Assembly (NCBI GenBank): GCA_019828595.1
Contig: JAHQRK010000005.1
Location: 620,001 to 684,000 of the forward strand
Source of the DNA: Aphanomyces cochlioides
Taxonomy: Eukaryota; Oomycota; Saprolegniomycetes; Saprolegniales; Verrucalvaceae
Length of the DNA: 64,000 bases
Direction: 5' to 3'
Made by a program: the position numbers and the translations under genes. Below are positions 13,476 to 24,823 of the stretch, piece by piece. The notes under the pieces were generated by a model. That model was not told the DNA's origin. It was given only the letters and a program-made list of their open reading frames with translations, and did not search any database. Position 1 is the stretch's first letter; every line of letters begins with the position of its first letter.

Positions 13476-14240
13476 TCAAACAGCTTTCTCTTCATCATCC
13501 ATATTTTGTTGTTCAATGCGCTTCTTCAGTGATTCAAGTGCCATTTTGCGTTTGAGCATGAAATATTCGCGTGCTATGTCGTCGTCGTCCCTGCCCATCA
13601 ATGCCATTTCATTCGTTTCTTCAAGCAGCGCATTTCTTTTATTCTGAGCTTTGATCATGTTGGAGCGAAAGGTAGCCACGTCCGTTACATGATCGCGCTC
13701 TTCGATTTCTTTTTTCACTCCTTTTGGCCGCTTTGCGGAGGGAACTACAGTGTCCTCCATATTTGGATCTGTTGATCGTCGCTTTCGGTCGGAGTTTCCT
13801 TTTGTAATTGAAGGCATTGAGCCACCATCGACAAGAATATCCTCAAACTTGGGAACTGACTTTCGCAAATAGTTCCACACATCCAACAATTCAAACTCCG
13901 TTTCCTTTTCTTGCCGGAACATTTCGAGCGCTAGTTTCACATAATCTTCGTCTTGCCAGCCAGAACGGACAAGACTCGTGGCCTTAGAGTAGCATCCAAC
14001 GAACTTATTCACGTCTGCTTGCATAGTTTTCCATCTATTTTCGATTGCAACGGCTGTACGTGGTACAGGGATTGACGAGCTGTCTTCAGTGCTTTGGAGG
14101 GCTACAAACGTGTCATAGACGCGCTTGTAGTATGTTGCCTTCTTCTGGCCAGTCCCAGTGATAGGATCATGACTCACGTGTACGATGGACTTTGCAATGA
14201 GCATTGAATCCTCCGCAGACCAAGCTTTTCCTCGGCCCAT
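13476..14240 (-). CDS. Harbinger accessory Myb/SANT-like DNA-binding protein
   Basis: The chosen start at 14240 (MGRGKAWSAEDSMLIAKSI) lies inside the transposon; an upstream in-frame Met at 14465 lies outside the element. The N-terminal trihelix/SANT-like region includes WSAEDSMLIAKS, TYYKRVYDTF and AIENRWKTMQADVNKF. A basic nuclear-localisation-like stretch (SDRKRRS, AKRPKGVKKE) and a C-terminal charged helix (FMLKRKMALESLKKRIEQQ) follow. In Harbinger elements this second protein binds the TIR-proximal DNA and brings the transposase to the nucleus. The frame is intact, unlike its partner transposase. Confidence 0.78.
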   Translation of the reverse strand: MGRGKAWSAEDSMLIAKSIVHVSHDPITGTGQKKATYYKRVYDTFVALQSTEDSSSIPVPRTAVAIENRWKTMQADVNKFVGCYSKATSLVRSGWQDEDYVKLALEMFRQEKETEFELLDVWNYLRKSVPKFEDILVDGGSMPSITKGNSDRKRRSTDPNMEDTVVPSAKRPKGVKKEIEERDHVTDVATFRSNMIKAQNKRNALLEETNEMALMGRDDDDIAREYFMLKRKMALESLKKRIEQQNMDDEEKAV

Positions 14241-14440
14241 TCTTTCCAAATGGAAATGACACGAGCTTCCGTTGATTATCCGTATGGAAGGACGAATAAC
14301 TCTGAAGCTATCCTTGCCAGAAATAGCTTCAAAACAGATCCAGCTATCTTTAGATAACTTTATAACTGTGCGTTGGGGGTTGTTTTGGAAGCTATTGATT
14401 AAATAGCCCCGACAATAGCTTCGCGTTGGAGATGCCCTTA

Positions 14441-15598
14441 GAGCATCTCCACCGGTGAGAGCCAATGCTAAAGCAATTCGAAGTTACGGATAAGAATATT
14501 TATATCCGGAATAATATACTACAATAGTAGCTCAAATGCCTTGACGGTGAGCTATATCCACTCAAATATTGTCTTTTCAGGCAAAATTTTGACTTACGTT
14601 GCGATTGGCTAAATTGATCGATCTATTCAATTACTTGGAAATTGTATGGCATAAAATTTTCAATATACAGTACGTCACCTGGCCACACCTTCACCACAAT
14701 ACCACCAGCACCGCTATCCAACGAGATCATCGCCCCCTCAACCTGATTTGCCCAGTCGATCCTCTCTTTTCTGCATGCGAGCTAACATACATGTGAAAGA
14801 CACGTTTGTATACTCGAGGGTTTGACTTTCGCTCATATTCACCAGTATGTTCGTATGTCTTGATCCATATCGACACTGTGGTGAGAGACTTGTGAATCAG
14901 TCTTGCGATGTCTATCCGTTTCATGCCAAGGTAGTAATGTGCATAGAGCCCATTCATGACTGTGTTCTTGTGCGCGTGCTGTCTGGATACGACATTTGCG
15001 ATCTGCTCAAGCACCAAATTTCATTCGTCTTTATCATCACTCTAATTGGCTAAAATCCTTCTGCCTATTTGTCTGCCGATTTCCATCTGTCGATTCATTC
15101 GGCATGGCACTCCAGTTTCGAATAAACACAACAATACCAATGTAGCTCAAATCTGGCTTAAAAATACCGTATAAAGATTTATGAGCTATACATATCCGGA
15201 TTTTATCGAAGTTTTCCTTTAGCCAACGCGTTAGCTCTCCACCAGTTGTTCCTTCGTCATGCACATATTCATGGACTCGGCTGACATGACGTTGCTGCCA
15301 AAGTTTATTCTATTGCAAGACGAAAAAAATCAAGGAAAATGAACTTGTCGAGGTCAAAGTTGACAACGACAATTTTCATCTTGCATCGCTCAAGTGATAC
15401 GTTTACATATCGGCGCCGATTGCGCCGCTCATCTCTCGACATCCAATGTTGGTTTTGATTTCCTCTGTTGAAAAAGCGTCATTTCGTGGGCTTCAGATAT
15501 ACTACCTTTCATAAATAATAACCTGTTTATATGGATATATAATATTAAATAGAATGGATATTGAGTGATAGAATTAATCGTCAGGAGTGAATACTTTA
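14441..15598 (-). other. Transposon debris with a helix-turn-helix fragment
   Basis: A minus-strand open frame at 14727-15017 encodes a helix-turn-helix of the kind found at the N-terminus of Tc1/pogo-type transposases (YLGMKRIDIARLIHKSLTTV, SIWIKTYEHTGEYERK). A further open frame at 15037-15264 could be a neighbouring decayed exon. No catalytic domain remains. A Harbinger-like TIR word begins at 14441. The rest is AT-rich with no gene seen. Confidence 0.45.
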
Positions 15599-16051
15599 GG
15601 GCCTGGTCGAAGTTGGAAAAAGTCGACTTTTTCTCAGAAATAGATGGGTTTATCGACTTTTTCCCCAAGTAGGTCCTGGACCTACTTTTTAAAAAGTAGA
15701 CGAAAACGTGTAAAGTTTGTATAGAGGGATTTGTGAAAAAGTCGATAGCTTTTTTGAGAAAAGTCGATGTCGTTTGCAATTTCACTGGTTAAAATGGATG
15801 AAAACACAGTGCTGGCGATGAAGCCATGCATCGTTGGCGCTGTTACTGCAATAGGGAGCGATAGGTGGCGACATCCAGGCCTTCTACGAATCGTGCAAAC
15901 TATTCGAAACAACGAAATGCCCTTGCGTTGGTTCTATATTGACGATTTGTCCAACTTTTGTAAAGTTCACGACGCCGACCACTCGTCGACTTGTCTTCAA
16001 CGACTTAAGTCGAACTCCAAAAAGTCGTTGTTGCAAACTTCGACCAGGCCC
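15599..16051. mobile_element. MITE with GGGCCTGGTCGAAGTT terminal repeats
   Basis: The left end GGGCCTGGTCGAAGTTGG and the right end (reverse complement GGGCCTGGTCGAAGTTTG) are near-identical. They are flanked by TTA at 15596-15598 and 16052-16054. The 453-bp element contains several internal copies of AAAAAGTCGA and its complement, giving strong fold-back potential. It carries no transposase. The TTA duplication suggests mobilisation by a Harbinger-type enzyme. Confidence 0.85.
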
Positions 16052-16054
16052 TTA

Positions 16055-16690
16055 TGGAGAAAAGCTTCAAAGCTCTCAATGCCTGTTTACAAGTCTTTCG
16101 ACAAACTCTTACCAGAAATTGTTTCTTCTAGACGATGAAGTCGTCACATGGACTTTTATCACCAAGTTCGACGTTTGAAAAGGAGTCATTTGGTGCACGA
16201 TAAATATTGTCCACATTAATAGATTGTTCCAAAAGGTCGTGACTCTGGTCAAGTCTCCGAGTTATGCCACACGCAAAAAATCGAGAGCGTCTCAAAAATT
16301 CTGAGCTGGTACTGTAGATCAGTTTCTCCGACGTCAGTCTCAGTTCGCAGCTTTGGAAATTTCAATTTTGGGCTGAAGGAGCGTGAAATAGTGTGATCAC
16401 GTTGCTGTCGTCCATTTTCAGTCGTTCACGTTGGTATAGGCAGTTTCGTCAATGAAGATGTAGCTCTGCATAGATCGATTCATCAAAACACCAGTGGATG
16501 CAGCCGTCACCAGAGCAAGCAATCATACTCAAGCCATTTCATGCTGGTCATTTCTCTGGAGGAGTTTAAAACGCGTTTAGATCGTTAAACTTCACTTATT
16601 TTGTTTTAAATATATTTTTAATGTTTAAACGATGGATGCGGACTTTATCCATAGAAAAAACGTTTCTGGTTTTAGCCATTTCCCAATTCC
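16055..16690. other. Intergenic stretch upstream of the kinase
   Basis: No host gene is seen. A minus-strand fragment near 16440-16480 reads QSYIFIDETAYTNV, which resembles the first-Asp motif of a Tc1-like transposase, but stops surround it. The last 100 bp before the kinase ATG form its AT-rich promoter region. Confidence 0.35.
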
Positions 16691-17858
16691 ATGGCAGCGA
16701 CAAAGGAAGAGAAGATCGCCGCATTCATTGCGGAATGCACGCTCTTTGAACCGTGCTTGTCTAAGGAACACTATGATATGGGACGTGTGATTGGCCGTGG
16801 CTCGTTTTCGGTCGTCCGCGTCGCTGTACACAAGGAAACGAAGACTAAAGTCGCCGCGAAGTGTATTCGTAAGGCTAATTTGAGCGTCGTGGATGTCCAA
16901 GCGTTCATCACAGAAGTGTCCGTCCTTAAGGAGGTACGCCGTAGACGCGAAATGCAGGGCTAATTGTGAGTAGATGGACCACCCCAACATCATCAAACTC
17001 TACGAAGTCTACTCGGAACCTGATCAGTTCATTTTGATCACGGAATTTGTCGAAGGGGGCGAGCTCTTCGATCGCATCGTCGACAAAACATGCTACACAG
17101 AACGAGAAGCACGTGATGTCGTCAAGAGTTTGCTCCAAGTTACTGCGTATTTTCATGCGGCGAATATTGTCCATCGTGATCTCAAGGTACTTTACATCTG
17201 CCTTTTTTCTTTTCATGACTTGACTTGTAGCCGGAAAACATTTTGCTTGTCCATCGCGAAGACGATGCTCTCTTCAAATTAGCTGACTTTGGCTTTGCCA
17301 AGCGTATTGATGTGAGTCAAGACGGTCTTGTGACTCAATGTGGCACGCCAGGGTAATAATTTTCTCGAGTTATATTTCCGAGAGTCTGTGTAGCTACGTG
17401 GCTCCTGAAGTATTGCGAGGAACATCGTACGGGACTGGCGTCGACATCTGGAGCATTGGTGTCATCACATACATTTTGCTCTGTGGTTACCCGCCTTTCC
17501 ACAACGAGAACCGAAACCTGCTCTTCCAGGCTGTGAAGAAGGGTGAATTTACATTCCATAGCCCCTACTGGGACGAAATTTCCGAGACGGCCAAATCTTT
17601 TATTCGTGCCATGTTGACAGTCGATGCGAGCAAGAGGTTTGCCATATCTCGATCATTCTATTTCCATGCTGATTTGCTCGAATACGTAGGCCGAGTGCAG
17701 CAGTTTTGCTTGAGCATGAATGGATTACAGGACGCAATGTCGGAACGGTCCAATTGTCGGATGCGCTCAAGCAATTGCGCCAATTCAATGCTCATCGTCG
17801 ATTCAAGGCGGCCAGTATTGCAGTACGTCTCGTTGAGGAGTCGCAATTTCGACGATGA
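16691..17858 (+). CDS. Calcium/calmodulin-dependent-type protein kinase (CAMK group)
   Basis: Five exons separated by 40-55-nt introns encode a compact Ser/Thr kinase. Visible landmarks are the Gly loop IGRGSFSVV, VAAK with the ATP-anchoring Lys, the MDHPNIIKLYEVY helix C/beta4 region, HRDLK catalytic loop joined to PENILL, ADFGFAK (DFG), CGTPGYVAPEVL, and the DIWSIGVITYILLCGYPPF subdomain typical of CAMK kinases. The last exon (from about 17695) gives a C-terminal helix that starts EHEW and continues LKQLRQFNAHRRFKAA, a basic amphipathic stretch like a CaM-binding or autoinhibitory segment. TGA is at 17856-17858. Introns are about 16934-16973, 17188-17230, 17353-17393 and 17639-17692. The upstream activator is not determinable from sequence. 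Confidence 0.88.
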
Positions 17859-18555
17859 AACACTTATAGGTCATGACGTCGAATGCATTCAAGCGTACGA
17901 GCTCCAAGGAAATCCCAGAAGCCGCCTCTTCCACATAGAATCTCCATCTAACCATATAATCTTTCTCGCATCATCATTCTTCGATGCAAGAAAAACAAAA
18001 ATGAAGTTGAAGTTGTTGGCCACAACTCATTTATAAATTATTAAAGGATACAAGTACATGTATTCGATGTCAAAGTGTATCAAGTATAAGAATGTTTCTT
18101 CTGTTCTCCAAGATACTCATGTCTCGTCAAGAGGAAAGAGAAAATCTACACCAGCGAAATGAATTAAGCTCTTGAAGAACTACTTGCTGGCCGGTTTGAA
18201 TACTATGCTTATTTTCAGTAGTAATTATCGCTCATTGCCATCGACAGTATGAAGAGAGAGACATTGTCGAATGCCCCGAGTCGTCTTTCGACCAATATTA
18301 TCTTCATGATATTGCAAAAGTGATAAATCTCGGGCTTTCCAGCTTGACATACATATAATACCTCACATAAGCTATACATTTCACTGAATTGATAGCGTTA
18401 GGTCGAACTGCGTCCCGCGTGCTTTCGTCTGAGGTGATATGCGCAGCAAAGTTGGTTCGGTTGTTGGTATACATCTATTTACTTTTTAAAACAGGTTATT
18501 ATTTTATAGAGGTATGTGTTTTGTTGCTGTTGAACTCATTTCTTGATTTGACATC
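17859..18555. other. Intergenic stretch, no gene seen
   Basis: This is AT-rich DNA between the kinase stop and the peptidase start, with only short chance frames. No terminal repeats were recognised. It probably holds the kinase 3' region and the peptidase promoter. Confidence 0.5.
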
Positions 18556-20638
18556 ATGGGGCAACTGATGTGGATCTTCTCGGCATTCCTCGCGGGGATT
18601 GAAGCCTGTACCGTGATTGGCGTGACGAATAAAGCGACTCAAGATGGATCATCCCTTCTGGCTCACACGGATGACGCTGGTGGAGGTGCAGCTGACATTC
18701 GTTTGGTCAATGTGCCAGCAGCAGATCATGCTCCAGGATCGATGCGAGCCGTCTACAACTTTGCGGGTGGATACCCTCGACTGACTTCGAAAGATCGCGG
18801 CCCGCTGTATGCCCCCGTGGGAGATCAAACGCTGCAAGAGCCGCTGGGATATATTCCGCAAGTCCAGCACACGTATGCGTACTTCGATCAAGACTACGGT
18901 ATGATGAATGAAGTGCAATTGAGTATTGCAGAGAGTACATGCTCGGCTAAGACGGTTGCGATTCAACGTGTCTGGTGATTGATATTGAGCTTTGACTAGG
19001 TTGGATGGGCGAAAGATGTTCCATACGGATTCAACTTGTTCGGTATTGCGGAATTGTCCAAAGTTGCGCTCGAAAGATGCGACAGTGCTCGCTGTGCCGT
19101 CCAGACCATGGGAGACTTAGCGGTCGAGTATGGTTTCTACAGCGAGGACAGCGGCGATCCGCACGTATGTCTGTGATATTCTGGCTAGCTTAACGATGAC
19201 GTAGAGCCCAGGATACATGGACTCAGCTGAGGCACTCGCGATCTCGGACAAGTATGGTGAAATGTGGGTTTTCCACGTAATGACAGGTCCACACAATGCG
19301 AGCGCGGTGTGGGCTGCCCAGCGTGTCCCTGATGGACACGTCACAGCGATTGCAAATGCCTTTACGATCCGCGAGATGAATCTGACCGACACAGACTCAT
19401 TTCTCGCATCAGCGAATGTAGTGTCCTTTGCCGAGGAAATGGGTTGGCACACTCCAGGTATTCTTTATCTGCACAAACGGGGATTAAAGTCCATGAAGGC
19501 ACTTCATTTGACTTTGCCAAGGTATATGCTTGGGACGATCTCTCGGTGGTGGCAGGTCGAATCCTACCGCTATATGCTGGCAGACGCATTTGGAGAATAT
19601 TTGATTCATTTGCGCCTTCGTTGGAGCTGGATAGCCGCTTGGGCTTTCAAGTAAACCAGGTTACGTATCCGTTCAGCGTCCCAGTGGACGCGCCAGTCAC
19701 TCTGCCGCGGCTATTTCACTTGCTGGGCGATCATTACGAAGGAACACCGTATGATATGACAAAAGGACTCGGTGCTGGTCCCTTTCGAGCTCCCATTCGG
19801 TTTGAATCTTCCTACAAACCCATCAGCTGATCAATTTGTAGTTACGACGGACCTTTTTACGATGTGGAAGGAGGCTGGGAGCGTCCAATTGCGATGTTTC
19901 GAACGATGTTTTCCTTTGTCCTGCAAATTCAGCCATCAAAGTCATTACCTGATCATTTGAGTGGCACTGTTTGGTATGCACAGGATAGTCCTCATGGCTC
20001 AGTCTTTGTGCCATTTTCGTGTGGTCAAACGAAGCTACCAACGTCATATGTAACTGGAAACCAATCTGTGTTCAACACTGAATCGGCATGGTTCGTCCCC
20101 GACGCAACTGTTGATCATCTCACCGGAGTTTGTGACTAGGTGGGCGTTCAATTTTGTAAATCAGTGGAGCATGCTTCGCTGGAATGTGATCAATGCAGAG
20201 GTGCGTAGCGTCATGGTCGAAATGCAAGCAAATGCGCTCAAAGTGCATGACAAATGGATCCAAGACCAACTCAATGCTACTGAATTGGAGGCACATGCAA
20301 ATGCCTTTGCCTCGAATGTCGTGGCAGCTTGGTGGCGCATGGCTTGGTCCCTAATCGGCAAATATTCTAGCGGCTACATAACAACAGGAGAAGCTCCATC
20401 CGAGATGAAGACTCCTGGATATCCCAGAGAGTGGCTGGAGAAGACCGAGTTTGCCGGCTGGCCAGGGGACACGTACAAAGATCCAAGCGGCGTGCATCAA
20501 GCCATGCACTTTCGAAACAAGACAACGAGATCAAATGCCGTCGCGATCATCGGCTACATAGTCCTTGGCGCATTGCTTGCTGTCGGAACGCATGCAATTG
20601 TCTACCGGCAACGTCAAGGATACACGCGATTGGATTGA
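18556..20638 (+). CDS. Family C69 dipeptidase-like secreted/membrane peptidase
   Basis: The protein begins with a signal peptide (LMWIFSAFLAGIEA) that ends immediately before Cys-Thr-Val-Ile-Gly. In family C69 (dipeptidase A / secernin relatives, Ntn-hydrolase fold) the mature N-terminal Cys is the nucleophile, so cleavage before CTVIGVTNKAT fits self-processing activation. Further family blocks are DGSSLLAHTDD, GMMNEVQLSIAESTC, the ALERCDSARCAVQTMGDLA region, and GEMWVFHVMTGP (the acidic-site strand). The C-terminus has one transmembrane helix (VAIIGYIVLGALLAVGTHAI) and a short basic tail, predicting a type I, lumenal or surface enzyme. Several short introns (for example near 18976-19000, 19162-19205 and 20138-20150) shift the frame. 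TGA is at 20636-20638. A sulfhydryl oxidase gene starts about 150 bp downstream. Confidence 0.83.
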
Positions 20639-20784
20639 GAGAATGACGAGGACATTTCATTTTTGTGAAGTTAATTCCAAAAAATATCAATTTGAGGTGA
20701 AAATTCATAAAAATGATATTTGGAAATTAGGGGTGCAGGGGTTTCGAGGGTGTATTTCCATGTGTCACTTTTTCAAACGCAAAA

Positions 20785-22185
20785 ATGTGCGCATGGTGGC
20801 ATGTGCTGATCGGGATCACGATCGTCGCTGCGACTGCCCCGCTGTTCCCAGAGAATCATGAGAATGTCACGTACTTGACGGACGACAACTTTGAATCGAC
20901 AGTCCTGCAGTCCGATATGCCGTGGATTGTCAACTTTTACAGCCCATCGTACAGATTCTCTCTGCTTGGAGGATTTGATTTTGATCCGTGGTGATAGATG
21001 CTGGCATTGCAAGGTGTTTGTGAGCAGGTTTGAAGAAATCGCAGCCTTCTTCAAACCAAATATTCGTGTCGGCGCGATCAGTTGTCTTGATCACGTTCTC
21101 TGTCGCAAGCTTGAAATCAACGGATATCCCCATCTCGTCTTTTACAATTTCAAAGTGCATGGAGAGAATCGCCGACTCAGTGGCAATGTAAAGCCCAGTG
21201 CCATCTATGCAGTGGTGCGCATAATAGCCGTGGAATTTCTAATCACTCATATTCTGTTGTCCAGGTTGAAGAGCTCGGGAAGAGAGAGATTCCAGTCGAA
21301 ACGACAACAGCTCCATCAACGACTCCACGACCTATTTGGACATCATCACCTGAAACAAGCACTCACTTGACGCGATTGCGCGATGCAGCGGTGGCCATCA
21401 TCCATGGGTTCAAGTACGAAATGTTTGCTGGATCCGAGTCGATGTCGCCTGAAGAATTGGCGGCTTTGAAACGATGGCTCGATGTCCTCGCAAAAACATT
21501 TCCAGGGGCTCATAATCGCGCCGCGCTGAAAAAAGTACAGGAAGAAGTCTTACCTCTCGACACTCTTACAGTCGACGCATGGCATTCTTTTGTGGACTCA
21601 TTGAAAGCAAATGGGTTGTCGACACCAAGGTACGCCAACGAAACATGGCAGAAGCAACCCCAGCTTTTTGACGGCGATGGAAAAACCTTCCAAGTCTGCA
21701 AAGGCTATGCCTGTGGTCTCTGGACACTCATACACTTGATTGCCCATCAAACAAATGCAACAACTGACTGTGTCGAGGTCTACGGCGCTATCCGCGGCTT
21801 CGTCGAGCACTTTATGACGTGCAAGACATGCCAAGGACATTTTCTCCAAGCCAATCCACGTCATCTTCAGACGAAAACCCCAGTCGCACTGCAACTCTGG
21901 GCCCATCGAACCCACAATGCTGTCAATGAACGAGTGCGGCATCCACAATTCCCATCACCAAGCGATTGTCCTCGATGTGGCACCGACATGAGTGCACTCC
22001 TTCGTTTTCTTGACGAAAGATATGGCTACCCAGAGGTGATTGACATCCAAGTCGAGACGGAATCGCATTTGAACTCTGTGCCTTGGTATTTCATTGTCCT
22101 TGGCATTGGCTCGGCGGCCTTGTGGATGAAATGCATCGAAAAGAAGAAAACGCATCTTGTCCTGGGCAAAGATCGTGTAGTTTAG
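20785..22185 (+). CDS. Quiescin-type sulfhydryl oxidase (copy a)
   Basis: QSOX enzymes introduce disulfides in secreted proteins and reduce O2 to H2O2. A signal peptide (WWHVLIGITIVAATA) precedes a thioredoxin domain whose active site, formed across a 49-nt intron, is CWHC (FYSPS-CWHC-KVF). A linker rich in Thr/Pro (TTTAPSTTPRP) leads to a helical region and then the Erv/ALR FAD domain: GLWTLIHLIAHQT, FVEHFMTCKTCQGHF (redox CxxC), and LWAHRTHNAVNERVRH with the FAD-contacting W..HN.VN. A distal CPRC lies before a C-terminal transmembrane helix (WYFIVLGIGSAALWM). This domain order is diagnostic. The paralogue is at 36968-38645 on the other strand. The UAG stop is at 22183-22185, about 80 bp before the convergent KIX gene stop. 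Confidence 0.9.
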
Positions 22186-22264
22186 AGATATCATGTCTGG
22201 AGAAAATGAGATGTTTGTAGTGGAAAGATGGAGAGCTGAAGGGAGAAATAAAGATGTTGATACA

Positions 22265-24823
22265 TTAGACAAACGTGGTCGACAGTTTGGTGCCGACCGA
22301 GAGACTCAACTCCGTAAATTTGGGCGCTGCTTGGGTCAGCACTTCTGGCTTGTCCTTGGCGTAGGCTGTGATTGCGTTGAGAAAGCTCTCGGTTGCGGAC
22401 AAGCCCGTGTTCATGGGCACGATCGAGACGAATTCGTCCTTTTTTTCCTTCTCTTCTGCTAATTTGGCTTGATTTAGCTGATGCGCTATTTTTGCTATGT
22501 GTTGGCCATAGAGTTGTGCCTGCTGGGCCAATTTGGCTTGACTTGCGGGTGATTTAGCACGACTCTGTTGGTTGATCAATTCCTGCTGCTGAGCTCGAAG
22601 TTTGGCCGATTGTTCCTGGAGAGCAATTTTTTGTGCTTCGGTGAGCTTGATAGGTTGTTGCTGTTGTGCTGCGAGCTGTGCCTGCAGTTGGACTTGCTGA
22701 AGAGCTTGTTGCCTCTTGAGAGCTTCGCTCAAGGATTGTGCATCCTTTTCTTTCTTGATCGCAGCTTCCTCCTTCATCTTGCGTTCTTGTTCTGCTTTGG
22801 CGACAAGTGCAGCCTGCGCAGCCGCCAGTTTTTCATTTTCAAGCTTGATTTGCTCAGCTTTTTGGGCTTCTAGTGCTGCTTTTTGCTGCAAATCAACCCG
22901 TTATGACTCCATTTTCTGTCAACATTTACCTGTGCTAATTGAGCTTGACGTTGGAGTTCCATCGCTTGATTTGCCTGAGCTTGCGCCTGTGCCAAACGTT
23001 GCGCCTCAGTTGGACCGGTTGGCTCTGTCTTTGTTGGTTCCTGGCGTAAAAAATCAGTCAGGAACAGTGAGATAACTAAATCTACCTCTTTTTGCTTGGT
23101 GGCTTTATCTGTCTTAAGTCGCATGAGAATTGGCATCACTTGGCGCTCAATGTGTTGCTCGACCCGGTCCAAATCTCCACGATTGTTGCTTGTCATCTTC
23201 GCTGGATCTTGAGCCAAGAGCGTCATGATTCGCTTGAGGTTTTGGAGGAAATTCTTGATGCGTTCTTGTTGCTGCAATGCTTGTTGTGACTCTCCAGCTG
23301 GCTTTTGGGCAGCCATGCGTGTGAATTCCCTGCAGACAACCACCAAGTCGTTCCAGTATTTGGTTTTCAGTTGTTTCAGCTTGTCTCCGTAGCTCAGATT
23401 GTCTGTTGAGGCACTTGGTGTCGGAGTTGCAACCTAAAGAGACACCAAACATCAGCAAAGGGTCATTCTCTATCGACTTACAGGTGTCGACGGATTTGAA
23501 TTGATTGAGTTTTGCCTTGACAGAGCCCGCGTAGATGCTTGCGCGCGTTGTGCTGCTTGGACTTGGGCAGCTGTGACTTGGTTTTGTTGGGTAATCGCTG
23601 CTAGAGGTGTTGTATTTGTTGGAGTGGCTGCTGCTGACGTGGTGGTGGAGGCAGGGTTCGAGCCAGCAGCTCCAGAGGCTGCTGCTGCCAGCAATGCCTT
23701 TTGCTGCATAAATGCCTGCTGGTGTTGGCGCAGCAGCTGGGCTTGCTTGGCTTTGTGTTCAAGTGTGAGTTTGTTGCGGGCCATCAAATGCTGTTGCTGC
23801 AAATGCGTCATTTGACTCACGCGTGTTTCTTGGGGGACGTTCTGTTGGTGGTGAGCATTTGAGATCTGGTTCTGCTGAAGCAATTGCGTCTGGCGAAGAT
23901 GTTGCATTTCGCTGTGTTGCGCAGTCGTGAGTGCTTGCTTTTGTTGTTGGAATTGTTGTTGGAGCTGAAGTAATGCTTGTGGTTGTTGCCCCTGAACACA
24001 TCGAAATTAGATGTCTAGCAACTAGAAGATCCAAACCGCAAGAGGATTTTGTTGGATCGTGGCGGGGGTAGTGCTAGTCGCTGTTGCAGCTGTGGTCGCT
24101 GATGCAGTCGCAGCGGCAAGAGCAGTAGCTTGAGCCGCTTGTGCAGCTTGAGCGGCCTGGGCAGCCTGAGCCGCTTGGGCGGCTTGAGCTTGTGCTTGTG
24201 CGGCCGCGGCAGCTTGGGCAGCCACCACTGCTTGCTGGGTTTGTTGTTGGCGCGCTAGATTCAAACGTTGTTGCTCCTGTTGTTTCTTCAATAGTTCTGC
24301 TTGTTGTTGCAAAAGGAGCGTTTGTGTGTATTGCAATGCGGCCGCGTTGTTCGCATTGGCCATGTTGACGCCTTGAGGCATTGCTTGAAACGTGTTTTGT
24401 TGCATTGCAACTTGCGGATTGATCGCCTGAACTGGAGCAGCAGTCGTGCCTTCGTTAGGTTGTTGCTTCTTCTTCAAACTCGCAATCTTCTTTTGCAGTT
24501 TTGTCATGTATGTTTGCTACACACAACATGGATAAGTTAACGTCAGAAGACGAGGTCGAAGCAGTGCTAGAGTCTCATAAGAATGCAATACCTTATCAGT
24601 TGATTGCGTCCAGAGCATCAATTCAAACTTGGCGGCAGACCTCCACACTTTTTGCTTGTCGCTTTCGCCAGAAATGCGCAAAAGTTCATGATACCTGCCC
24701 AGAAAAGCCCATGAGACGACTGAAAAGCCTTTTCCTTTTTCCCTACATGTCTGTAATCATAGCTTTGCGCATATCTTCCGAGATTTCTTGACGCCACGCC
24801 GCCGTCGCTGCCGCTGCTGCCAT
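22265..24823 (-). CDS. KIX-domain, Gln-rich putative transcription co-regulator (paralogue 2)
   Basis: The start at 24823 gives a short Ala run and then W-R-Q-E-I-S-E-D-M-R-K-A-M. After a small intron come [17 protein letters not shown] and RSAAKFELMLWTQSTDK, the same KIX segment as in the gene at 1746-4091. LQKKIASLKKKQQ, an Ala/Gln tract (AAQAAQ repeats near 24120-24200), long Gln-rich regions with [11 protein letters not shown] and LKRIMTLLAQDP, and the conserved C-terminal block (DEFVSIVP, ELSLSVGTKLST) follow. The layout is collinear with paralogue 1 throughout, so they are duplicates. Introns of about 45-55 nt recur at equivalent places. It is predicted to be a nuclear coactivator. It converges with the sulfhydryl oxidase gene at its 3' end. 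Confidence 0.78.

Larger units (their letters stand above)
11920..14437. mobile_element. PIF/Harbinger DNA transposon with TTA target-site duplication
   Basis: The left end is GAGCATCTCCAACGCG and the right end is the reverse complement of GGGCATCTCCAACGCG. Both ends continue into AGCTATT-containing subterminal repeats. Each end is flanked by TTA (11917-11919 and 14438-14440), the classic Harbinger duplication. The 2518-bp element carries the two expected convergent genes: a DDE nuclease on plus and a Myb/SANT-like DNA-binding protein on minus. Immediately right of the element, a second TIR-like word GAGCATCTCCACCGG starts at 14441. It has no partner in this window. Confidence 0.9.

Noticed and set aside
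14441..14480. Second complete Harbinger MITE starting at 14441
   Set aside because: The left TIR word GAGCATCTCCACCGG is present but no matching right end was found downstream in the window.
15767..16138. A 123-codon plus-strand open frame
   Set aside because: It starts inside and crosses the right end of the TTA-flanked MITE at 15599-16051, so it is a product of repeat sequence rather than a gene.
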